Origin: CAG-791 sp963593905
Lineage (GTDB): Bacteria > Bacillota > Clostridia > Lachnospirales > Lachnospiraceae
Assembly: GCA_963593905.1 (NCBI GenBank)
Contig: CAVBBL010000002.1
Coordinates: forward strand, 1-64,000
Length of the DNA stretch: 64,000 bases
Reading direction: 5' to 3'
Below are positions 6,757 to 15,355 of this stretch, one piece after another. The translations under genes were made by a program, and so were the position numbers. Below the pieces are notes generated by a model. The model had not been told where the DNA came from and ran no database searches. It was given only the letters and a program-made list of their open reading frames with translations. Position 1 is the first letter of the stretch. Every line of letters begins with the position of its first letter.

Positions 6757-8964
6757 TTGAATCAATTTCAAAGTGAAAGATATGAACTGGCAAAAGAGAG
6801 AATCACTGCAATAGAGGCAGAACTGACGGGAGGAGATACGATAGCGCCGCAGTTTTCTGCCTTTTTCCTTTCCTGTGCAAAGTGGCTCGTGCTGCTGCTG
6901 CAGGAGAGAGAGTACATAGAAAGCGGCGCACAGGCGGCGGCAGGCATAGAGGAGCTGCAGGTACACAATCATCTCTTATATGAGGAAATCCTGCCGGAAC
7001 ACTATGGATGCAGCTATGCCAATCCTGCTTATGCGGCGAACCAACTGGGAGAGGAATACGGACCCCTTTGCGCTGCACTTTTCTATGAACTTCGCAGTGC
7101 GCTGCCTTTTGTCTATGAGGGAGCAGAGGAACGGGTGCTGCCCAGACTGGAGCTTTTCCTGGAAATCTATGGTGCCTTTGCGGAGCAATATGATGAATAT
7201 AAGAAGCAGTGTGAGGAACGCGAATCTTGCGCCGAAAAGAAATGCATGGAAGATTCAGAGGCAGGCAGTGTTTCTGATGCCAGTGGCGTTTCCGGTGCAG
7301 AAAATCAGACAGCATACATGATTCCGCAGTATCCTCCCTACAGATTCATCAAAGGAAAAATCTACAGTTACCTCTCCGATTATGCGGAGGAGGAATCCGC
7401 CTATGAGATTGGTCAGAAGCTTGCCGGAGAGAATGATTTTGCCGGGGGAGTACTGGGGCAGTGGCAGGAGGATGATCTTCGCTACCTCTATTATTTCGGG
7501 GAGTATATCGGCGAAAATGAGCTGGGAGCGGCGAGGCATCTGCTGAGTCTGCCGCAGCAGACTGTCGATAGGATGGCAGATACCTATACCGAAGGCTATC
7601 GCATTGGCTTTATCGTAACCGGTAAAGACCTTTCCGCGAAAAAGCGGGTGGGTGTGATCTGGCGTCTGGGCTTTGAGCGCATGGTAAAGAAGGCGGCAGC
7701 CAACTTTGCAGTGCAGGGGCTTAGCTGCACGTATTTCCGAGAGGTCCCCACACTGTTTCGTATGCTTCGCTCCGGCAAGAGCGGCTACGCAGGGGGCGAT
7801 GCCAATCCGCAGTACCTTTACGATCATCGGGAGGATCTGGCCCTTTTTCTGGATGATACGCTGGTGAACCGCCGCCTGGAGGCACTGGAAAATGTCTATC
7901 AGGAAAAGAAGGCGCAGACGGTACTCTTTGCAGGGCCGGCGGTGATCGAGACCTTTGGAGAAAAGCCCTTCTCGCCGGTGAATACCTCCGCCAGACCTGC
8001 TTTTAATAATGTACAGCAAAAGTGGATTGCCGGTTGGCAGACGAAGGCAAGCCTTCTTTACAATGAGGCGGTGATCGGCAAGAATCGCAGCTTTACTATT
8101 ATTGCTTTTCCGGTGCCGGAAATTGCAGCAGAAGGAGGAAACTTCGGAGAGATTTTTGATGCTGTGGTGGAGATCAATACCCTGGATTATGAAAAGTACA
8201 GACGCATCCAGGCGACGCTGATCGATGCGCTGGACCAGGCGCGGACGGTGCGCGTTCGAGGTCAGAAGGGCAACCGAACGGATATGACAGTGGTACTTTA
8301 CCAACTGACAGATCCGGAGCATCAGACCATCTTTGAGAACTGCGTAGCCGATGTGAACATCCCTGTGGGTGAGGTCTTCACTTCACCGGTATTAGAGGGG
8401 ACAAAGGGAACCCTTCATGTATCGGAGGTGTTTTTAAACGGTCTGCAGTTCCGGGATTTGGAGCTTACGTTTGAAGAAGGCCGGGTGGTGGATTATCGCT
8501 GCGGCAATTTTGAGGATCCTTCCCAGGGACGGCGCTATATCGAGGATAATATTCTCTTCCACCATGACAGGCTTCCCATCGGAGAGTTTGCCATCGGCAC
8601 CAACACCACCGCCTATGCAGCGGCCAGAAAGTATCACATAGCAGACAGGCTGCCCATCCTGATTGCAGAGAAGACCGGCCCTCACTTCGCAGTGGGAGAT
8701 ACCTGTTATTCCTATGAGGAGGACAACAAGCAGTATAATCCGGACGGCAAAGAGATCGTGGCCAAGGAAAACAGTGTCTCCAGACTCCGTCTGACGAATC
8801 CTGGCAAGGCTTATTTCGGCTGTCATACGGACATCACTATTCCCTATGAGGAGCTGGGAGAGGTGACAGCGGTGTGTGCTGACGGCCGGGAGATTCCCCT
8901 GATCAGGGAAGGTAGGTTCGTGCTGCCCGGTACGGAGGAGCTGAACGAAGCGTTGGGGGATTAA
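6757..8964 (+). CDS. M29-like metallo-aminopeptidase with long N-terminal extension
   Basis: The C-terminal ~370 residues look like a family M29 (thermophilic) aminopeptidase, which removes N-terminal amino acids using two metal ions. Likely ligands are seen in GEFAIGTN, EKTGPHFAVG and CHTDITI. M29 enzymes are usually ~400 residues; this protein is 735, so about 330 N-terminal residues form an extra region that I do not recognise. The start chosen is TTG at 6757, because AGGAGG lies 6 nt before it; an ATG at 6730 in frame has no SD. Repeat R2 begins 20 nt after the stop. Family placement is good; the substrate is unknown. Confidence 0.75.
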   Translation: MNQFQSERYELAKERITAIEAELTGGDTIAPQFSAFFLSCAKWLVLLLQEREYIESGAQAAAGIEELQVHNHLLYEEILPEHYGCSYANPAYAANQLGEEYGPLCAALFYELRSALPFVYEGAEERVLPRLELFLEIYGAFAEQYDEYKKQCEERESCAEKKCMEDSEAGSVSDASGVSGAENQTAYMIPQYPPYRFIKGKIYSYLSDYAEEESAYEIGQKLAGENDFAGGVLGQWQEDDLRYLYYFGEYIGENELGAARHLLSLPQQTVDRMADTYTEGYRIGFIVTGKDLSAKKRVGVIWRLGFERMVKKAAANFAVQGLSCTYFREVPTLFRMLRSGKSGYAGGDANPQYLYDHREDLALFLDDTLVNRRLEALENVYQEKKAQTVLFAGPAVIETFGEKPFSPVNTSARPAFNNVQQKWIAGWQTKASLLYNEAVIGKNRSFTIIAFPVPEIAAEGGNFGEIFDAVVEINTLDYEKYRRIQATLIDALDQARTVRVRGQKGNRTDMTVVLYQLTDPEHQTIFENCVADVNIPVGEVFTSPVLEGTKGTLHVSEVFLNGLQFRDLELTFEEGRVVDYRCGNFEDPSQGRRYIEDNILFHHDRLPIGEFAIGTNTTAYAAARKYHIADRLPILIAEKTGPHFAVGDTCYSYEEDNKQYNPDGKEIVAKENSVSRLRLTNPGKAYFGCHTDITIPYEELGEVTAVCADGREIPLIREGRFVLPGTEELNEALGD

Positions 8965-8984
8965 CTATAGATTTACAGAATGTA

Positions 8985-9232
8985 ATGCACCGGGGCGCGG
9001 CAGAATGGCTCGCATCCTTTGCACTGCGCGCCAGTTTTGCTTAGGTTGGCATCGAAGCCGGAGGATGGTATCGGACGCGCTTTCAGAGCGCGCCCGATAG
9101 GCCCGCCTGTTCGAGCAGACCCGCATCAGGCGGGGATGCGAGTTAAGGGCCGGCCATCCGAAGGCGAGAGGCAAACCATAGCAAAACGGTGCAAAGTGCA
9201 TGGTGCGAGACATCTGCCGCGCTCCGGTGCAT
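8985..9232 (+). repeat. Long-hairpin repeat element, copy R2
   Basis: A 248-bp copy of the R1 element, same orientation, with ends ATGCACCGGGG and CTCCGGTGCAT. It begins almost at the end of the aminopeptidase gene. Its end pair differs from R1 at position 6 on both arms (G-C in R1, C-G here), so the stem is kept. Confidence 0.85.
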
Positions 9233-9318
9233 GACCGGGTGGCGTTAAATCAGTAGCTACAGTTCTGCCTGGTGGATAAATGGAAACACCCTACACAATA
9301 AGAAATAGGAAAGTCATC

Positions 9319-9347
9319 TTGCACGGAAAGTGGATTTACTTTATTAT
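9319..9347 (+). promoter_or_regulatory. Promoter of the pur operon
   Basis: TTGCAC (9319-9324), 17 nt, TATTAT (9342-9347), about 46 nt before purE. No purine riboswitch core is visible in 9233-9393. Confidence 0.55.
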
Positions 9348-9393
9348 GGTACGAGAAGTGCATTAAACAGCAAAAAAAGGAGATTACAGGATT

Positions 9394-9894
9394 ATGGCAC
9401 AGGTTGGAATTGTGATGGGCTCTGACTCCGATATGGCAGTGATGAGCAAGGCAGCAGACGTGCTGGAGGAACTGGGCATTTCTTATGAGATGCATATCAT
9501 TTCCGCCCACAGAGAGCCTGACGTATTCTTTGATTATGCAAAAAACGCGGAGGCAAACGGATTAAAGGTGATCATTGCCGGTGCAGGTATGGCAGCTCAT
9601 CTGCCGGGCATGTGCGCAGCAATCTTCCCCCTCCCGGTCATCGGTATTCCCATGCATACCACCTCTTTAGGCGGCAGGGATTCCCTTTATTCCATCGTAC
9701 AGATGCCCAGCGGCATCCCGGTGGCTACCGTGGCGATTAACGGCGGTGCCAATGCAGGCCTTCTGGCAGCGAAGATTCTGGCTGTTTCGGACAGCGCATT
9801 GCTGGATCGTCTGAAGGCATACAGCGAGAAATTAAAGACAGCAGTACAGAAAAAGGACGAGAAACTCCAGGAAGTGGGATATAAAAATTACTAA
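9394..9894 (+). CDS. purE: N5-carboxyaminoimidazole ribonucleotide mutase
   Basis: PurE converts N5-CAIR to CAIR (class I) in purine synthesis. The 166-residue protein shows the nucleotide-binding GSDSDM (9-14), the catalytic histidine loop SAHREPD (37-43) and the conserved AGMAAHLPG segment. An AAAAAAGGAG SD precedes the ATG. It is the first of four clustered pur genes (E, M, N, D) and has its own promoter. No purK is present in the window. Confidence 0.95.
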   Translation: MAQVGIVMGSDSDMAVMSKAADVLEELGISYEMHIISAHREPDVFFDYAKNAEANGLKVIIAGAGMAAHLPGMCAAIFPLPVIGIPMHTTSLGGRDSLYSIVQMPSGIPVATVAINGGANAGLLAAKILAVSDSALLDRLKAYSEKLKTAVQKKDEKLQEVGYKNY

Positions 9895-9926
9895 ATTCAC
9901 CCGTCTGTTTGTGAGAAACTTGTGAT

Positions 9927-9955
9927 TGCCGCAGGCAGGTTGCGGCATAGAAAGG
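9927..9955 (+). promoter_or_regulatory. SD-adjacent hairpin before purM
   Basis: TGCCGCA (9927-9933) and TGCGGCA (9941-9947) form a stem 3 nt before the AAAGGAAAG SD of purM. Similar stems precede purD, malic enzyme and the alcohol dehydrogenase. Confidence 0.55.
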
Positions 9956-9961
9956 AAAGAA

Positions 9962-10987
9962 ATGGATTATAAGAGTGCTGGTGTAGACATTGAAGCAGGT
10001 TATAAGTCAGTGGAACTGATTAAAAAGTATGTGGCAGAGACCATGCGCCCGGAGGTATTAGGCGGTATCGGCGGATTCTCCGGTGCTTTCTCTCTGGCTA
10101 AGATCAAGGATATGGAAAAGCCCACCCTGGTATCCGGTACCGATGGTGTAGGAACCAAGTTAAAACTGGCTTTCCTGATGGACAGACATGATACGGTAGG
10201 TATCGACTGTGTGGCTATGTGCGTCAATGACATTGCCTGTGCCGGCGGCGAGCCTCTTTTTTTCCTGGATTACATTGCCTGCGGCAAGAATTACCCGGAG
10301 AAGATCGCACAGATCGTCAAGGGCGTGGCAGACGGCTGCAAGCAGTCTGACGCAGCACTGATCGGCGGCGAGACCGCAGAGATGCCCGGCTTTTATCCAG
10401 TAGACGAGTATGATCTGGCAGGCTTTGCAGTAGGCGTGGTGGATGAGGCTAATCTCATCACCGGCGCTTCCATCCGTCCCGGAGACACCCTGGTAGGCAT
10501 TGCCTCTTCCGGTGTGCACTCCAACGGTTTTTCTCTGGTGCGCAAGGTATTTGATGTCAATGCAGAGAATTTAAACAGATATGAGGAGTCTTTGGGAGAG
10601 ACATTAGGAGAGGCACTCCTTCGTCCCACCAAGATTTATGTAAAAGCGCTGCGCAGCATCCGGGAGTCCGGTGTCACTATCAAGGGCTGCAGCCACATCA
10701 CCGGCGGCGGCTTCTATGAGAATATTCCCAGAATGCTTCCCGAGGGTGTCAATGCTCGAATTAAAAAGGACAGCTATCCTCTTCTGCCTATTTTCCCGCT
10801 GCTGCAAAAGACCGGCGAGCTGGAAGAGAAGATGATGTACAACACCTTCAATATGGGTCTCGGCATGGTGCTGGCGGTAGATCCGTCAGAGGCTGACAAG
10901 TGTGTGGCAGCGGCAGAGGCAGCCGGTGAGAAGGCTTACATCGTAGGTGATGTGATCTCCGGAGAAAAGGGAGTGACTTTATGCTAA
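9962..10987 (+). CDS. purM: Phosphoribosylformylglycinamidine cyclo-ligase
   Basis: PurM makes AIR from FGAM with ATP. The protein is 341 residues, the usual length, and contains SGTDGVGTKLKLA near residue 60, the DCVAMCVNDI segment and GGETAEMPG, all PurM signatures. The start at 9962 follows AAAGGAAAG; an in-frame ATG at 9926 would add residues encoded by the leader hairpin and is rejected. The end overlaps purN by 7 nt, so the two are translationally coupled. Confidence 0.95.
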   Translation: MDYKSAGVDIEAGYKSVELIKKYVAETMRPEVLGGIGGFSGAFSLAKIKDMEKPTLVSGTDGVGTKLKLAFLMDRHDTVGIDCVAMCVNDIACAGGEPLFFLDYIACGKNYPEKIAQIVKGVADGCKQSDAALIGGETAEMPGFYPVDEYDLAGFAVGVVDEANLITGASIRPGDTLVGIASSGVHSNGFSLVRKVFDVNAENLNRYEESLGETLGEALLRPTKIYVKALRSIRESGVTIKGCSHITGGGFYENIPRMLPEGVNARIKKDSYPLLPIFPLLQKTGELEEKMMYNTFNMGLGMVLAVDPSEADKCVAAAEAAGEKAYIVGDVISGEKGVTLC

Positions 10988-11610
10988 GAGTAGCGGTCTG
11001 TGTATCCGGCGGCGGCACCAATCTCCAGGCCATTCTGGACCAGGCAGCGGCAGGAAAGCTTCCGAGAGCGGAGATTGTCCGGGTTATTGCGAATAATCCG
11101 GGAGCTAAGGCACTGGAGCGGGCTGCGAAGGCCGGCGTGGAGGGTGTCTGTGTATCTCCGAAGGATTTTGAGACGAGAGAGCAGTTTAATGAGGCTCTTT
11201 TAAAGACCGTGCAGGAGGCAGAGCCTGACCTCATCGTATTGGCAGGTTTCCTGGTGGCGATTCCGCCGCAGATGGTGGCAGCCTACCCGAATCGTATCAT
11301 CAATATTCATCCTTCCCTGATCCCTTCTTTCTGCGGAAAGGGATACTATGGATTGAAGGTACATGAGAAGGTGCTGGAGAGAGGTGTGAAGGTCAGCGGT
11401 GCCACGGTGCATTTCGTGGATGAGGGTATGGATTCCGGCCCCATCATTCTGCAAAAAGCAGTGATGGTGCAGCCCGGGGATACGCCACAGATTCTGCAGC
11501 GGCGCATTATGGAAGAGGCAGAGTGGCAGATATTGCCGGAGGCGATCAGGCTGATTGCAGCCGGAAAGGTGCAGGTCAACGATGATCGCACTACGACAAT
11601 TAGCTTGTAA
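10981..11610 (+). CDS. purN: Phosphoribosylglycinamide formyltransferase
   Basis: PurN transfers a formyl group from 10-formyl-THF to GAR. The 209-residue protein has the start motif VSGGGTNLQ and the catalytic residues Asn108 and His110 (NIHPSL) and Asp151 (DEGMDSGPI). The ATG lies inside the end of purM, and its expression probably depends on purM translation. The usual neighbour purH is absent, and purD follows directly. Confidence 0.95.
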   Translation: MLRVAVCVSGGGTNLQAILDQAAAGKLPRAEIVRVIANNPGAKALERAAKAGVEGVCVSPKDFETREQFNEALLKTVQEAEPDLIVLAGFLVAIPPQMVAAYPNRIINIHPSLIPSFCGKGYYGLKVHEKVLERGVKVSGATVHFVDEGMDSGPIILQKAVMVQPGDTPQILQRRIMEEAEWQILPEAIRLIAAGKVQVNDDRTTTISL

Positions 11611-11618
11611 ATAGTATC

Positions 11619-11680
11619 GGAGAATTCGCCTGCGTGCAATTCTCCTCACGCAGTCGCAGCAAGCTGCGACAGAAAGAGGA
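11619..11680 (+). promoter_or_regulatory. Two-hairpin leader before purD
   Basis: GGAGAATT (11619-11626) pairs with AATTCTCC (11638-11645), and GTCGCAGC (11653-11660) with GCTGCGAC (11663-11670). The second hairpin runs straight into the SD AGAAAGAGGA. The same two modules occur before malic enzyme (58764-58822) and after cbiO (47857-47917). Confidence 0.6.
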
Positions 11681-11684
11681 AGCA

Positions 11685-12962
11685 ATGAAAGTTCTTTTGG
11701 TAGGCGGCGGCGGAAGAGAGCATGCCATTGCAGCGGCTCTGAAGAGAAGTCCCAAGTTGGAGAAATTATATTGTGCACCGGGAAATGCAGGCATTGCAGC
11801 AATCGCAGAATGTGCACCCATCGGTGTCATGGAATTTGATAAGCTCATTGCCTTTGCAAAGGAAAAAGAGGTGGACCTGACAGTGGTCAGCCAGGATGAT
11901 CCCCTGTGTGCCGGTATTGTGGACGCTTTTGAGGAAGCGGGCCTTCGGATTTTTGGAACCAGAGCCAATGCAGCCATCATTGAAGGCAGCAAGGCTTTTT
12001 CCAAAAATCTTATGAAAAAATATGGGATTCCCACAGCAGCCTACGAGATTTTTCAGGACGCGGATGCCGCTCTTTCCTATCTGGAGAAGAGTCAGTACCC
12101 CATTGTCCTTAAGGCGGATGGTCTGGCGCTTGGCAAAGGCGTGCTGATCTGCAATACCTACGAAGAGGCCAAGGCGGGCGTCGAGGAAATCATGCTGGAT
12201 AAGAAATTCGGCGCAGCCGGCAATGAGATGGTAGTAGAGGAATTCATGACCGGCCGTGAGGTCTCTGTGCTGGCTTTTGTAGACGGAAAGCATTTAAAAC
12301 TCATGAGCTCCGCACAGGATCACAAGCGAATCGGTGACGGAGATACAGGACTGAATACCGGCGGCATGGGCACTTTTTCTCCCAGCCCCTTCTATACGGA
12401 GGAGATAGACGCACTCTGCAGAGAGCAGATTTACCAGAAGACAGTAGATGCCATGGCTGCAGAGGGACGTCCTTTCAAGGGTGTTCTTTACTTTGGATTG
12501 ATGATGACGCCCAATGGTCCGAAGGTCGTAGAGTACAATACCCGCTTCGGAGATCCGGAGGCCCAGGTGGTGCTGCCCCGGATGGAGACAGATCTCATCG
12601 ATGTGATGGAGGCCTGCATAGACGGCACCTTAGATCAAATCGAATTGTCCTTTGCAGATAATGCAGCAGTGTGCGTGGTCATTGCGTCCGGCGGTTATCC
12701 GGTGCAGTATGAAAAAGGCAAGGTAATCCATGGACTTGAGAAGTTTGATGGACAGCAGGATTTTGCCTGCTACCATGCCGGTACAAAGTTTAATGACGCA
12801 GGTGAGGTAGTCACGAACGGCGGCCGCGTGCTGGATGTGGTAGCCCTTGGAACTACCTTAAAGGAAGCCAGAGCCAATGCCTACAAGGCTGCAGAATGGG
12901 TGAACTTTGAGAATTGCTATATGCGTCACGATATCGGCAAGGCGCTGGATGAAGTGGAGTAG
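11685..12962 (+). CDS. purD: Phosphoribosylamine-glycine ligase
   Basis: PurD ligates glycine to phosphoribosylamine using ATP. The 425-residue protein opens with the family N-terminus KVLLVGGGGREHA and has the ATP-grasp region (PIVLKADGLALGKGV, then NTGGMGTFSP and YNTRFGDPE). The start at 11685 follows AGAAAGAGGA; an in-frame ATG at 11634 lies in the leader. It closes the pur cluster. The next gene starts about 140 nt downstream behind its own hairpin leader. Confidence 0.95.
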   Translation: MKVLLVGGGGREHAIAAALKRSPKLEKLYCAPGNAGIAAIAECAPIGVMEFDKLIAFAKEKEVDLTVVSQDDPLCAGIVDAFEEAGLRIFGTRANAAIIEGSKAFSKNLMKKYGIPTAAYEIFQDADAALSYLEKSQYPIVLKADGLALGKGVLICNTYEEAKAGVEEIMLDKKFGAAGNEMVVEEFMTGREVSVLAFVDGKHLKLMSSAQDHKRIGDGDTGLNTGGMGTFSPSPFYTEEIDALCREQIYQKTVDAMAAEGRPFKGVLYFGLMMTPNGPKVVEYNTRFGDPEAQVVLPRMETDLIDVMEACIDGTLDQIELSFADNAAVCVVIASGGYPVQYEKGKVIHGLEKFDGQQDFACYHAGTKFNDAGEVVTNGGRVLDVVALGTTLKEARANAYKAAEWVNFENCYMRHDIGKALDEVE

Positions 12963-12963
12963 A

Positions 12964-13108
12964 TCAGAAATGGAGATTAGAGTGAATAATCTGCTTGATA
13001 GCAGATCATTCACTCAGCTGTTTGTTTCCGAAGGAAACAAACAGCCCGGATGGCAGACGAGAATCTGAAATTCTCGTCGCCTTTTCAGAAATGGAGAATA
13101 GAATGAAT
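12964..13108 (+). promoter_or_regulatory. Three-hairpin leader flanked by direct repeats
   Basis: Perfect or near-perfect hairpins lie at 12980-13015, 13018-13044 (12-bp stem, GAA loop) and 13056-13078 (9-bp stem). They sit between two copies of a 24-nt sequence (12964-12987 and 13085-13108, two mismatches). The second copy contains the SD and the ATG of the next gene. The first copy would start a 28-codon frame from GTG at 12982 that ends within the leader. Confidence 0.65.
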
Positions 13109-14791
13109 TTAAAGAGAACAGCAGCAGCGGGCATGGTGATGGCCGCTGCTATGATCTGCAGTCTGCAGCTTACCGGTATCACAGCCCTGGCTGCTACAGG
13201 AACGGCAGCTTTTTCTGCCAACATACGTTCCGCAGCGGATCCTAATTCCTCAGCCATTGGTTCTGTAGAGGCAGGAACCACCATGGATCTGGGAGAGAGC
13301 AAGACCGGCACGGACGGCAATACCTGGTATGCGGTGACCACTTCCAGCGGTTCTACCGGTTACATTCGAGGGGATCTTCTGAATGTGGAGGGCGGTGATG
13401 CCGCAGCCGACAGTGCAGCCGATACAACGGACGCCGAGAGCACAGATGCTGCCGAGGGAGAAGCCTCTGCAGAGGGAACAGATACTGCCTCTGCAGGCGT
13501 GGCCAAGGCACAGGGTGACGGTTATGCCGTAGCCATGCAGCAGACCTCAGCGACGATCAACGGAGACTGCAATATCCGCAGCGGTGCCGGCACCAGCTAC
13601 AATAAGGTGGGCACCCTGGCAAGCGGCACCGCACTGGTGGTCATCGGTCAGGCTACCGATGACGCAGGACAGATGTGGTATCAGTTCTATACCACCGGTA
13701 CGGAGCAGCAGATGACCGGTTTTGTCATGCAGGACTACATCACTTTAGGGGACGTAATCCAGACCGGTACAGCCACGGACAGTAGTGACAGCAGTGAGTC
13801 TGCCGACAGCTCCCAGCCTACGGATTATCAGGCGGTTTATACAGCAGATGAAAATGGCACAGATACCTGGTATCTGTACAATAATGTAGAAGGCACCAGA
13901 GAAAAGATCGCCGACATTGACACCACGATCGAACAGGCACAGCAGGCGCAGGCTTCGGCGAAAAAGAGCCTTTCCACATTTAAGACAGCTGTGATCATTC
14001 TCGGTGTCATCGTAGCATTGCTGCTGGTGGCTGTGACGGTATTGATCTTAAAGCTCCGTGAGGCCATGAATGAGGGCGGTGAAGTGGACATGATGAGGGA
14101 CAGAGAGCGGGAGCGCCGCAGAAATCGTCATGCCGATGATATCAGTGATCTGGAATTTGACTCCGCTACCGGCACATCCCGCAGTGAGCGGATGCGTCAG
14201 GCCGCATATCCTTCCGGAATGGGAACAGGCAGAAGTGCCGCAGCGCATGTAGCTGCAGCAAATGGCAGACCGGGCACTACACGCAGCGCGGCAGGCAGAA
14301 ATGCTGTCAGAGCCAATGGCGCAGGCAGTGCAGCTGCTGAGAGAGAGGCCACAGGCTACCGAGCAGGTGTAGGCGCAGCGGCAGGCCGCACAGCAGCAAA
14401 CAGGAGTGCAGCAAACAGACCTGCATCCCGTAATACAGCGGTCCCCACAGGTGCAGACAGAACGACGGCAGCCGGCAGACCGGCATCCCGAAATGCCGCA
14501 GCACCGACAGGCGCTGACAGAGAGAATGCCGCATACAGAAATGCTGCAGCAGGAAATGCAGGAACCGCAAGAAGCGCCGCAAGACCCGGCGCAGGACGAG
14601 GTGCTGCACCGGCAGGCAGAGAGGGTGCAGTTCGCAGAACATCTGCACCTGCAGGAAGAAACGGCAGCTACAGCCAGCAGCAGAGCCGCCCTGTCAGAAA
14701 CAATACGGCAGGCAGTAACAGTTACGGTTTCGATGATGAGGATGATCTGGATTTCGATTTCCTGGACTTAGATGATCACGGCAAGAGATAA
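13103..14791 (+). CDS. Membrane-anchored SH3-domain protein with Arg/Ala-rich tail
   Basis: This 562-residue protein has a signal-like N-terminus. Two bacterial SH3 domains follow (about 34-92 and 148-213), the second with the typical NIRSGAGTSYNKVGTL pattern; such domains usually bind cell wall. A single membrane helix lies near 291-318 (AVIILGVIVALLLVAVTVLIL). After it come ~245 residues of low-complexity sequence rich in Ala, Arg and Gly, with near repeats such as RPASRNAAAPTGADRE, ending in an acidic block (DDEDDLDFDFLDLDD). The topology implied is SH3 outside and disordered tail inside. Start at 13103 follows GGAG. The function is unknown; a link from wall to cytoplasm is an inference. 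Confidence 0.75.
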   Translation: MNLKRTAAAGMVMAAAMICSLQLTGITALAATGTAAFSANIRSAADPNSSAIGSVEAGTTMDLGESKTGTDGNTWYAVTTSSGSTGYIRGDLLNVEGGDAAADSAADTTDAESTDAAEGEASAEGTDTASAGVAKAQGDGYAVAMQQTSATINGDCNIRSGAGTSYNKVGTLASGTALVVIGQATDDAGQMWYQFYTTGTEQQMTGFVMQDYITLGDVIQTGTATDSSDSSESADSSQPTDYQAVYTADENGTDTWYLYNNVEGTREKIADIDTTIEQAQQAQASAKKSLSTFKTAVIILGVIVALLLVAVTVLILKLREAMNEGGEVDMMRDRERERRRNRHADDISDLEFDSATGTSRSERMRQAAYPSGMGTGRSAAAHVAAANGRPGTTRSAAGRNAVRANGAGSAAAEREATGYRAGVGAAAGRTAANRSAANRPASRNTAVPTGADRTTAAGRPASRNAAAPTGADRENAAYRNAAAGNAGTARSAARPGAGRGAAPAGREGAVRRTSAPAGRNGSYSQQQSRPVRNNTAGSNSYGFDDEDDLDFDFLDLDDHGKR

Positions 14792-14901
14792 TTCGCCTGC
14801 ACTGATTTGTACATAACGCATGCAACAGGTGATAAAGACCTACCGGAATGTAATCTGCAGTTCACATGCCAGAGAAATAGATTATAGACTGGCAAGATGT
14901 A

Positions 14902-15148
14902 ATGCACCGGAGCGCGGCAGAATGGCTCGCATCCTTTGCACTGCGCGCCAGTTTTGCATGGCTTGCATCGAAGCCGCAGGATGGTATCGGGCGCGCTTTC
15001 AGAGCGCGACTGATAGGCCCGCCTGTTCGAGCAGACCCGCATCAGGCGGGGCTGCGAGTTAAGGGCCGGCCATCCGAAGGCGAGAGGCAAACCATAGCAA
15101 AACGGCGCAAAGTGCATGGTGCGAGACATCTGCCGCGCCCCGGTGCAT
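14902..15148 (+). repeat. Long-hairpin repeat element, copy R3
   Basis: A 247-bp copy in the same orientation as R1 and R2, with ends ATGCACCGGAG and CCCCGGTGCAT. An outer imperfect inverted repeat (CTGCAGTTCACATGCCAG near 14859 against CTGACATATAAACAGCAG near 15206) may mark a larger unit. The remainder of 14792-15267 shows nothing else. Confidence 0.85.
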
Positions 15149-15267
15149 GACCGGGCGGAACATGACTTATCATAGTATACTAATGGTGATGATTCCTGCT
15201 AACTACGGCTGACATATAAACAGCAGCGGAGATTGAGTAGAAACGAATCAGTCAGCAAATGCCCCTC

Positions 15268-15315
15268 TTGACGGTAAATGCCATCTGTTATACCATATGT
15301 GTAACAGATGGCATT
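15268..15315 (+). promoter_or_regulatory. Promoter with overlapping inverted repeat (GntR operator candidate)
   Basis: TTGACG (15268-15273), 17 nt, TACCAT (15291-15296). A perfect 14-bp inverted repeat (AATGCCATCTGTTA and its complement, 15277-15290 and 15302-15315) covers the spacer and -10 region. Its place suggests a repressor site for the GntR gene that follows. Confidence 0.55.
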
Positions 15316-15355
15316 CTTGCGTATACAAGAAAGACCATCTCAGGAGGTAGGAAAT

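Noticed and set aside
9243..9393. Purine or PRPP riboswitch upstream of purE.
   Set aside because: None of the conserved core segments is visible; only a normal promoter is found.
12982..13068. 28-codon leader peptide as a called gene.
   Set aside because: The start is GTG in a duplicated start region and no homologue is known to me; reported as a finding only.
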